Assembly (NCBI GenBank): GCA_029865515.1
Contig: JAOUGQ010000067.1
Location: forward strand, 1 to 12,783
DNA: 12,783 nt
Direction of reading: 5' to 3'
From: Nitrospirota bacterium
Lineage (GTDB): Bacteria; Nitrospirota; Nitrospiria; Nitrospirales; UBA8639
The notes beneath the pieces were generated by a model. The model was not told the origin of the DNA, did not search any database, and saw nothing but the letters and a program-made list of their open reading frames with translations. This document shows positions 8,083-12,783 of the stretch, piece by piece (the stretch's first letter is position 1; every line of letters starts with the position of its first letter). The position numbers were made by a program, and so were the translations under genes.

Positions 8083-8127
8083 TTCAACAAACAGGCCTGC
8101 CGGAGGGAAATTCCGGAATTTGTTGAA
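8083..8127. repeat. 45-bp inverted repeat with inner palindromes upstream of mlaE
   Basis: Outer arms TTCAACAAA (8083-8091) and TTTGTTGAA (8119-8127) match perfectly over 9 bp. Within or touching them are CAGGCCTG (8092-8099), a CCGGAG/TTCCGG hairpin with a GGAAA loop (8100-8116, one G-T pair), and the 14-bp palindrome AAATTCCGGAATTT (8108-8121). It lies about 120 bp before the mlaE start, so it could be a leader RNA fold or an operator. Confidence 0.55.
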
Positions 8128-8243
8128 GTTCCGAGGCATTCCCATTGCACCGGGTTGGTCTCTAGATAGAAGGAAAACGGGACTCGCCCTTGGTACCCAA
8201 AGCCCTTCCGTGGTTTTTTTTCAGGTAAAATTGTCGGGTAGCC

Positions 8244-9371
8244 ATGAACGGAAAACCTCAAAATAGAGAGCCCCAAGTCCACATCACGAACGATTCCATC
8301 ATCCGTTGTGAAGGATCATGGACTATACCTCATCTGACTAGTCTGAATAAGCAACTGACTAAGATCCAGTGGCCTGCTGCGGAGGCTGTGGTCTGGGATG
8401 CTGTGAATATTCTGGCCCTGGACACAGGTGGCGCGATCGTGCTGAATCGGACGCTCACGGAACTTCGCTCCCAAGGAAAACGGGTCATGGTAGAAGGGCT
8501 ACGTCCGGAGTTTGATGACTTGCTTCAGATGGTGTCCAGCCATTGGGAGCGGGTGCGTGAAGTGACGCCCGCGCAAGGGGGATTCCGAGAGAAGATTCAA
8601 TGGTGGATTGGGCTGCACATCCGGCAGGCCTTGAAGGGTGTGGCATTTGTGGGAGAGGCAACGGTTCAGTTGTTCCGTTCACTCCGGCGGCCCTCATTGA
8701 TCAGGTGGCAGGCGTTATTCCACAGCCTGGAGCTGGATGGGTTTCGTGCTTTGCCTATTACCGGGTTGCTGGCGTTTCTCATGGGTGTTGTCATTGCGTA
8801 TCAGGGGGCCGAACAATTGCGCCAGTTCGGGGCTAATATTTTTGTGGTTGATCTGGTGGGAATTTCTCTTCTCCGGGAAATTGCTCCCCTGATTGTTGCT
8901 ATTCTGATCGCAGGTCGATCGGGATCAGCCTATGCCGCTCAGATTGGTACTATGAAAGTGACGGAGGAACTGGATGCTGTCAGGACTCTTGGGCTTTCAC
9001 CCATGCAATTGCTGGTTCTGCCACGGGTCTTTGCGCTGGTGATTGCCGTTCCCCTTTTGACCGTGTATGCGGACATCATCGGAGTGATTGGGGGTGCGTT
9101 GATTGCCTTTAATCAACTTAATGTCAGCGGAGTGGAGTTTGTTGATCGATTTGAGGAAGCCGTGGCTCTCCGGCATTTTTTCATCGGGATCGGCAAGGCC
9201 CCGTGTTTCGCAATCATCATTGCCCTGGTTGGCTGTTATCAAGGTTTTCAGATCCGTGGCAATGTGGATGACGTGGGGCGGAGAACCACAATCGGGGTGG
9301 TCCAAAGTATTTTTCTGGTCATTGTGTTCGATGCTGTTTGCAGTATTGTCTTCAGTTGGTGGAGTATTTAA
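8244..9371 (+). CDS. mlaE: MlaE-family ABC lipid transporter permease with N-terminal STAS domain
   Basis: Inner-membrane permease of an MCE-type lipid transporter, 375 aa. Residues about 12-105 look like a STAS domain (VVWDAVNILALDTGGAIVL, then GKRVMVEGLRPEF), the fold of MlaB. The MlaE domain (about 125-375) follows, with hydrophobic helices and the family signature REIAPLIVAILIAGRSGSAY (211-230) and AAQIGTMKVTEELDA after it. E. coli MlaE is about 260 aa with MlaB separate, so the fusion explains the extra length and the lack of an mlaB gene here. It is the first gene of a four-gene operon, and mlaF starts 2 bp after its stop. The Shine-Dalgarno is weak (AGGT at 8223, GGG at 8236), so the exact start is a little uncertain, but the STAS domain needs a start close to this ATG. 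It likely acts with MlaF ATPase and MlaD in moving phospholipid between membranes; the direction is not shown by sequence. Confidence 0.92.
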   Translation: MNGKPQNREPQVHITNDSIIRCEGSWTIPHLTSLNKQLTKIQWPAAEAVVWDAVNILALDTGGAIVLNRTLTELRSQGKRVMVEGLRPEFDDLLQMVSSHWERVREVTPAQGGFREKIQWWIGLHIRQALKGVAFVGEATVQLFRSLRRPSLIRWQALFHSLELDGFRALPITGLLAFLMGVVIAYQGAEQLRQFGANIFVVDLVGISLLREIAPLIVAILIAGRSGSAYAAQIGTMKVTEELDAVRTLGLSPMQLLVLPRVFALVIAVPLLTVYADIIGVIGGALIAFNQLNVSGVEFVDRFEEAVALRHFFIGIGKAPCFAIIIALVGCYQGFQIRGNVDDVGRRTTIGVVQSIFLVIVFDAVCSIVFSWWSI

Positions 9372-9373
9372 GC

Positions 9374-10165
9374 ATGGATTCGGAAATGATTCACGCCGGG
9401 ATCCCTGTTATTGAGGTGAGCCATGTGTGCACCAGGTTTGGTGATGCGGTGGTCCATAAAGATATCAATTTAACGATTCGGCAAGGGGAGATTTTTGCTA
9501 TCGCGGGTGGTAATGGCTCCGGGAAAACCACTCTTCTGCGGGAAATCATCGGATTGCAGTTACCCGCTGAAGGAACCATTCGTCTTTTTGGACGAGACGT
9601 GCCGGGGTTAGAAGAACGGGGCGCACACGATGTGTACCGGCGATTCGGCGTCATGTTTCAGCAGGGCGCGTTATTCAGTTCCTTGACTCTTGCCGAGAAT
9701 GTGGCGGTTCCCTTAAAGGAGCACACGGATATTCCCCCTGAACTCATACGCGACATTGTGGCACTGAAAATTGCTGCCGTCGGATTGCCCATGGATAGTG
9801 CCGGCAAATACCCCAGTGAACTCAGTGGCGGCATGCGGCGTCGAGCCGCATTGGCACGGGCGATTGTCATGGATCCGGAGCTGCTCTTTTTGGATGAACC
9901 GACCGCCGGATTGGATCCCGTCATTGCAGCGGGGTTCGATGAGTTGGTTCTTCATCTCAAGGCGGTCTTAGGATTAACCGTGGTCATGGTCACGCATGAT
10001 CTTGATTCACTCTGGCGGATTGCGGACCGTGTCGCCATACTCGGGAATGGTACAATTCTGGATGTGGGAACCATGAAAGAATTGGCGGGGTCAACCGATC
10101 CACTCATTCATGAATATTTCCACGGGCCGCGGGGAAGGGCGGCTCACAGTCAGTACGGAGTGTAA
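9374..10165 (+). CDS. mlaF: MlaF-family ABC lipid transporter ATPase
   Basis: Cytoplasmic ATPase of the MCE lipid transporter, 263 aa from the ATG at 9374. I chose this start because it lies 2 bp after the mlaE stop and has GGTGGAG (9358-9364) 9 bp ahead. A longer frame from 9338 would overlap mlaE by 34 bp and add 12 residues of no family likeness. Motifs by residue: Walker A GGNGSGKTT (45-53), Q-loop Q96 (GVMFQQGALFSSLT, typical of MlaF), signature LSGGMRRRAALARAI (150-164), Walker B LLFLDEPTAGLDP (170-182), H-loop H208 (VMVTHD). The LSGGMRRR signature and the short arm after the Q-loop match MlaF/Ttg2A rather than general import ATPases. mlaD begins 2 bp after its stop. Confidence 0.95.
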   Translation: MDSEMIHAGIPVIEVSHVCTRFGDAVVHKDINLTIRQGEIFAIAGGNGSGKTTLLREIIGLQLPAEGTIRLFGRDVPGLEERGAHDVYRRFGVMFQQGALFSSLTLAENVAVPLKEHTDIPPELIRDIVALKIAAVGLPMDSAGKYPSELSGGMRRRAALARAIVMDPELLFLDEPTAGLDPVIAAGFDELVLHLKAVLGLTVVMVTHDLDSLWRIADRVAILGNGTILDVGTMKELAGSTDPLIHEYFHGPRGRAAHSQYGV

Positions 10166-10167
10166 TC

Positions 10168-11130
10168 GTGGAGCCCAAAGTTCATTACGTGATTGTCGGC
10201 ACGTTTGTCCTGGTCCTGGGTGTGGTCGCCGTGGTCATGGTGTTGTGGTTAGGGAAATCCGATTACCGTGGCGTGTACGACCAGTACCATGCCTACATGC
10301 GCCAGTCCGTAGCCGGGTTGAGCATCAATTCAACCGTGAAATATCGTGGGGTGAATGTGGGGCGGGTTAAGGCGATTGCCTTGAATCCGGACAATCCGGA
10401 GGAGGTGCGGTTGACCCTTGATATTCTTCGGGGGACGCCCATCAAGACAGATACCGTCGCGACTCTCGAGACACAAGGATTAACCGGGTTGGCCACCCTG
10501 AATTTGGAAGGTGGGAGTCGTGATGCCCCTCAGCTGGAAATCGAACCCGGTCAGGAATATCCGGTCATTCAAACGAAGCCGTCGCTATTTTATCGATTGG
10601 ATATGGCCCTTTCCCGTCTCCTGTCGGAGCAGGGGCTTTCCAAGCTTTTGGGTAGTTTAACGGTCTTCAGTGAGAACGCCAGGGCTTTCATGAATGAGGA
10701 GAACCGGGCAAAATTTGAAGGCATGCTCAACGACCTTTCCAGGTTGTCTCATACATTAGCCAAGCATAGTGAGACAATGGGCCAGGGAATTGAGAGAGCA
10801 TCTGAAGCCGCCGATAATCTTGCTATGGTGACTTCTCGTGTGAATCAGGATCTGCCCGAACTCCTGGAGCAAATCCATCGAAGTACCATGGCTGTGCAGA
10901 AGGTGACTGAAGAATTGGCGCAGACGGGAAAGGCTGTGCAAACGATCGTTCAGGAAAGTCGGCCGGGCATACAACACTTCACACGCGAAACATTGGAAGA
11001 AACCGGTCAGTTAGTGACCGAACTCCGTGAACTGACCTCTACGTTACAACGCGTGGCTCAGGAAATCGAACGGGCACCCGATTCCCTGCTCTATGGTCGA
11101 CCACCTCAACCCAGAGGCCCCGGTGAGTAA
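10168..11130 (+). CDS. mlaD: MlaD-family MCE-domain protein with long helical C-terminus
   Basis: Inner-membrane-anchored periplasmic substrate-binding subunit, 320 aa. It starts with GTG 2 bp after mlaF, with CGGAG about 8 bp ahead. One N-terminal transmembrane helix (about residues 7-28) is followed by an MCE domain (about 40-118; VAGLSINSTVKYRGVNVGRV, then TLETQGLTGLATLNLEGG). From about 150 to 308 the protein is predicted to be largely helical and coiled-coil-like. This tail makes it much longer than E. coli MlaD (183 aa). Such tails in other MCE proteins form hydrophobic bundles or tubes towards the outer membrane, and here the next gene codes for a likely outer-membrane lipoprotein partner. 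The end (RAPDSLLYGR) recalls the tail of MCE proteins paired with PqiC-type lipoproteins. The last bases overlap or abut the next gene, depending on its start. Confidence 0.93.
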   Translation: MEPKVHYVIVGTFVLVLGVVAVVMVLWLGKSDYRGVYDQYHAYMRQSVAGLSINSTVKYRGVNVGRVKAIALNPDNPEEVRLTLDILRGTPIKTDTVATLETQGLTGLATLNLEGGSRDAPQLEIEPGQEYPVIQTKPSLFYRLDMALSRLLSEQGLSKLLGSLTVFSENARAFMNEENRAKFEGMLNDLSRLSHTLAKHSETMGQGIERASEAADNLAMVTSRVNQDLPELLEQIHRSTMAVQKVTEELAQTGKAVQTIVQESRPGIQHFTRETLEETGQLVTELRELTSTLQRVAQEIERAPDSLLYGRPPQPRGPGE

Positions 11131-11134
11131 ATCC

Positions 11135-11773
11135 ATGAAAGCCTTACTCCTTCTTCCTGCAATGTTCTGTTTGCTCGTTCTTTCAGCTTGTGGCCTTTCG
11201 CGAGGGACGCATGAACCTATACGGTCGTATGTCCTGGAAATAGAGGAGGGCGGAGAAGCCCTGGAAACTGACGCATCCCGTCCTATGAATGTGCCCACTC
11301 TCCTGGTTTCGCTCCCGCAACCGGCGCCCGGCTTTGAATCACAACGGATGGCCTATGAACAGGTTCCCCATGAGCTTCGCTATTTCGCCACCAGCCAATG
11401 GGTTGATTCCCCTGCACGCATGCTGGCGCCGTTAATCACGACAACACTCGAAACCGGGAATGACTGGGCATCGGTCATTCAACTGCCTTCCGTCGTTCGA
11501 GGCGACTACCGCCTAGACATTTCACAGGTGGCCTTGGTTCAGGAATTTACGCAACAACCGAGTCGAATACGATTGACCTTGCGGGCGCAACTGATGACGG
11601 TTTTTGATCCTCGTGTGATCGGAACCCGGAATTTTGAATTTCGGGAAGAGGCCCCGAGTGAAGATGCCTATGGAGGCGTGGAAGCCGCTCACAACGCAGT
11701 AAGGGAATTTTTAGTGGAATTGAAACAATGGTTGCACAATACTCTGCAAACAAGGCAATCGTCGCATGGGTAA
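11135..11773 (+). CDS. ABC-type transport auxiliary lipoprotein (PqiC/YmbA-like)
   Basis: A lipoprotein of 212 aa. The signal peptide (MKALLLLPAMFCLLVLSAC) ends in the lipobox LSAC-G, giving a lipidated Cys19. Residue 20 is Gly, not Asp, so outer-membrane sorting is expected if the Lol rule holds. The mature part (IRSYVLEIEE; RMAYEQVPHELRYFATSQWVDSPARML; DYRLDISQVALVQEF; HNAVREFLVELKQWL) has the layout of the ABC_trans_aux family that includes PqiC, with YFATSQWVDSPARML the clearest block. It would pair with MlaD across the periplasm. I chose the ATG at 11135 because GGTGAG (11122-11127) lies 7 bp before it, overlapping the end of mlaD. An in-frame GTG at 11123 with AGAGG ahead is a close alternative and would add four residues; the ATG at 11093 is less likely. 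Confidence 0.87.
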   Translation: MKALLLLPAMFCLLVLSACGLSRGTHEPIRSYVLEIEEGGEALETDASRPMNVPTLLVSLPQPAPGFESQRMAYEQVPHELRYFATSQWVDSPARMLAPLITTTLETGNDWASVIQLPSVVRGDYRLDISQVALVQEFTQQPSRIRLTLRAQLMTVFDPRVIGTRNFEFREEAPSEDAYGGVEAAHNAVREFLVELKQWLHNTLQTRQSSHG

Positions 11774-11781
11774 GTCATCCG

Positions 11782-11798
11782 TCTTCCGGGACGGAAGA
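11782..11798 (+). terminator. Hairpin just after the mla operon (weak terminator candidate)
   Basis: TCTTCCG-gga-CGGAAGA forms a perfect 7-bp stem starting 8 bases after the lipoprotein stop. An alternative TCCGTC/GACGGA pairing overlaps it. No T-run follows, so intrinsic termination is doubtful; it may protect the 3' end of the mRNA. Confidence 0.35.
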
Positions 11799-11844
11799 GA
11801 GAGGTGCGAATAACTGAAAATGTTGTCATTTCGATCTGCTATTT

Positions 11845-11863
11845 GGCCTTTCGAATGAAAGCC
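11845..11863 (+). terminator. Second hairpin downstream of the mla operon
   Basis: GGC(C)TTTC-gaat-GAAAGCC makes a 7-bp stem with one bulged C and a four-base loop. A TTTT lies 8 bases downstream, too far and too short for a strong intrinsic terminator. Confidence 0.3.
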
Positions 11864-11895
11864 GTACATCGTTTTCCATTCGCGTTAAACCTCCT

Positions 11896-11912
11896 GGTGT
11901 AGGTCCTACCCC
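11896..11912. repeat. Imperfect palindrome upstream of the ars promoter
   Basis: GGTGTAGG-t-CCTACCCC matches in 7 of 8 pairs, with a perfect GTAGG/CCTAC core. It lies about 36 bp before the arsR -35 element and could be a second regulator site. I do not recognise the motif. Confidence 0.35.
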
Positions 11913-11947
11913 AATCTAGTTTTTCCTGACTTGCCCTTAAAAGTCCC

Positions 11948-11976
11948 TTGCTTTTTGTAAATATGTCCATTATTCT
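11948..11976 (+). promoter_or_regulatory. Predicted arsR-arsI promoter
   Basis: TTGCTT (11948-11953) and TATTCT (11971-11976) are separated by exactly 17 bp. With the usual 6-7 bp distance from the -10, transcription starts at or within a base of 11983, the A of the arsR ATG. Each hexamer matches sigma70 consensus only moderately. The overlap with the operator supports the call. Confidence 0.55.
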
Positions 11977-11984
11977 GGACATAT
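11961..11984. promoter_or_regulatory. ArsR operator: 24-bp palindrome over the -10 and arsR start codon
   Basis: ATATGTCCA (11961-11969) and TGGACATAT (11976-11984) are perfect 9-bp inverted arms around a 6-bp centre. The palindrome spans the promoter spacer, the -10 element and the first two bases of the arsR ATG. Its size suits a dimeric winged-helix repressor, and its place directly before arsR makes ArsR the likely binder. Confidence 0.7.
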
Positions 11985-12333
11985 GGAAATTAAAGAGGCC
12001 CTATTAGCTTTTGATTCGCTTTCACAAGAAACGCGGTTGCGGGTTTTTCGTCTATTGGTGGAATACGGCCCGGAAGGGGCCCCTGCTGGAGCCTTGAGCG
12101 AAGCTCTGGGCATTCCCCATAACACGTTATCTTTCCACCTTTCGCATATGAGCAAAGCGGGTCTGGTTCTCTCAAGGCGTGAAGGCCGGTCGATCATCTA
12201 CAGCGCTAACTTTGAATTTTTCACCAACCTGATCCGCTACATGGTGAAGGATTGCTGCCGCGAGGACATGGCCAGTATCCGGGACAATAAGAAAAAGAAT
12301 TGCAGCATCATTGAGCTCTCGAATTGTTGCTAA
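11983..12333 (+). CDS. arsR: ArsR-family arsenic-responsive repressor
   Basis: A winged-helix repressor of the ArsR/SmtB family (116 aa), expected to leave its operator when trivalent arsenic binds. The N-terminus (LLAFDSLSQETRLRVFRLLV) and the recognition helix region (GIPHNTLSFHLSHMSKAGLV, then SRREGRSIIYS) are typical. There is no cysteine in the DNA-recognition helix, where E. coli-type ArsR has its CxC-type site. All cysteines are C-terminal: C91-C92, C107, C115-C116. This resembles the AfArsR/SpArsR classes, which use a neighbouring Cys pair near position 95-102. The start is firm: an in-frame stop lies at 11938, no other start codon occurs between it and 11983, and the next in-frame Met is residue 56. 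No Shine-Dalgarno precedes it, in keeping with a leaderless message. arsI starts 23 bp after its stop, so the two form an operon. Confidence 0.93.
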   Translation: MEIKEALLAFDSLSQETRLRVFRLLVEYGPEGAPAGALSEALGIPHNTLSFHLSHMSKAGLVLSRREGRSIIYSANFEFFTNLIRYMVKDCCREDMASIRDNKKKNCSIIELSNCC

Positions 12334-12342
12334 TTCACTCAC

Positions 12343-12348
12343 GAGGTG
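12343..12348 (+). promoter_or_regulatory. Ribosome binding site of arsI
   Basis: GAGGTG lies 8 bp before the ATG at 12357 and fixes the start. It contrasts with arsR, which has none. Confidence 0.6.
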
Positions 12349-12356
12349 ACCAAATC

Positions 12357-12783
12357 ATGAGACGTCTTCATCTTCATATCGGAGTCGACAATCTGGAAAA
12401 AGCCATCGGGTTTTATACCAAACTGTTTGGGGCGGATCCGGTTAAACGAAAACCGGACTATGCCAAATGGATGCTCGAAGATCCCCGCGTGAACCTGGCC
12501 ATCTCCACGCGAACCTCAACCAAAGGCGTGGATCACTTAGGCATCCAGGTGGATGAGGAAGAAGAGTTGGATGACATCCGGCAACGACTCAAAGTCTGGA
12601 ATCTCCCGGTAGCGGAAGAAGGCGAGACCCTCTGCTGTTATGCCAAATCGGATAAATCCTGGGTGCTGGATCCTGCCGGAGTTCCATGGGAAGCCTACCA
12701 AACCATGGAAGACGCAGAGATCTTTTCAACCCATTCGTCGCAAATGGATACGGCCTGTTGCGAACCGGCTCTCAAGGCGGGAC
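12357..12783 (+). CDS. arsI: ArsI/CadI-family C-As lyase-type dioxygenase, 3' end outside window
   Basis: The frame runs from the ATG at 12357 to the end of the window, giving 142 visible codons with no stop. It is a vicinal oxygen chelate (glyoxalase/FosA fold) protein. The opening RRLHLHIGVDNLEKAIGFYT and the blocks DYAKWMLEDPRVNLAIS and DHLGIQV are those of ArsI/CadI. By alignment with the family, the Fe(II) ligands would be H5, H60 and E112 (PWEAY). The vicinal pair C93-C94 (LCCYAKSDKSWV) is the arsenic-binding pair of ArsI. A second pair, C134-C135, lies in the C-terminal tail, which is cut by the window edge. ArsI uses O2 to split the carbon-arsenic bond of trivalent methyl- or arylarsenicals. 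The ArsR neighbour supports an arsenic role. The CadI-type (cadmium-induced, function unclear) label is the alternative. Confidence 0.88.
   Translation, partial: MRRLHLHIGVDNLEKAIGFYTKLFGADPVKRKPDYAKWMLEDPRVNLAISTRTSTKGVDHLGIQVDEEEELDDIRQRLKVWNLPVAEEGETLCCYAKSDKSWVLDPAGVPWEAYQTMEDAEIFSTHSSQMDTACCEPALKAG

Larger units (their letters stand above)
7827..8243. other. 417-bp divergent intergenic region upstream of the suf and mla operons
   Basis: This AT-richer stretch must hold the promoters of both the minus-strand HhH-sufCB operon and the plus-strand mla operon. It contains two clear inverted-repeat structures (listed separately) and a T8 tract at 8214-8221 shortly before mlaE. A TATGAT (8075-8080) could be a -10 element for mlaE, but no good -35 stands 16-18 bp before it. 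I could not pick a credible minus-strand promoter. An open frame through the region is discussed under rejected items. Confidence 0.55.

Noticed and set aside
8160..8221. T8 tract at 8214-8221 as an intrinsic terminator before mlaE
   Set aside because: The bases before it make only short, poorly ordered stems, so a terminator or attenuator is not supported.
7835..8266. Open frame of 143 codons with a zinc-ribbon-like HCPQCGG...C stretch in the divergent intergenic region
   Set aside because: The CPQCG comes from the DNA palindrome at 7987-7999, the rest has no family likeness, there is no good ribosome site, and the frame runs through both inverted repeats and into mlaE. I judge it chance, though RNA-seq could overturn this.
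9338..9373. Upstream ATG for mlaF giving 275 aa
   Set aside because: It would overlap mlaE by 34 bp and add residues not typical of MlaF. The ATG at 9374 has a good ribosome site and natural spacing.
11093..11134. Upstream ATG for the lipoprotein gene
   Set aside because: It would put 14 charged and proline-containing residues in front of a complete signal peptide. Starts at 11135 or 11123 fit a lipoprotein better.
1..12783. Insertion sequences, tRNA genes, CRISPR arrays or phage remnants
   Set aside because: Reading through the window I saw no transposase, no regularly spaced repeats, no tRNA-like T-loop sequence and no integrase.

Overview
This window is bacterial chromosomal DNA of moderate GC content, densely coded and without mobile elements, RNA genes or CRISPR arrays that I can see. 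The gene set suggests a Gram-negative, at least partly aerobic bacterium: an outer-membrane lipid transport operon with a lipoprotein, a compact SufC-SufB pair, and an oxygen-dependent ArsI-type enzyme. The combination and the protein style would suit a member of the Nitrospirota. That placement is an impression, not a proof.

Layout. Bases 2-2953 (+) hold the 3' two thirds of a large BadF/HgdC-type acyl-CoA dehydratase activase fused to a DUF2229/HgdB-like region; its start lies before the window. A 355-bp gap with one plausible sigma70-type promoter leads to a membrane-bound PAS histidine kinase of the NarL/HisKA_3 type (3309-5069, +), with no response regulator beside it. Facing it is a minus-strand operon read from 7826 down to 5238: a helix-hairpin-helix protein resembling the N-terminal part of PolX, then sufC, then a short sufB/sufD-like scaffold gene. 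A 417-bp AT-richer gap with two notable inverted-repeat structures separates this from a tightly packed plus-strand operon at 8244-11773: mlaE with a built-in STAS domain, mlaF, mlaD, and a PqiC-like lipoprotein. This operon should encode an inner-membrane MCE lipid transporter together with its outer-membrane-anchored partner.

The right end (11948-12783, +) is an arsenic operon. It has an ArsR repressor with paired C-terminal cysteines, followed by an arsI-like C-As lyase gene that runs off the window. Its control region is compact: a 24-bp perfect palindrome lies across the -10 element and the arsR start codon, and the predicted transcription start falls on the A of the ATG, so arsR is probably translated from a leaderless mRNA.

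The most interesting points are the leaderless and operator-overlapped arsR start, the missing third cysteine at the usual position in ArsR next to an organoarsenical lyase, a cysteine tail on SufC, the DNA-binding HhH gene apparently co-transcribed with sufCB, an extra cysteine cluster in the activase, and the structured DNA upstream of mlaE. I found no clear evidence of a wholly new multi-gene system.
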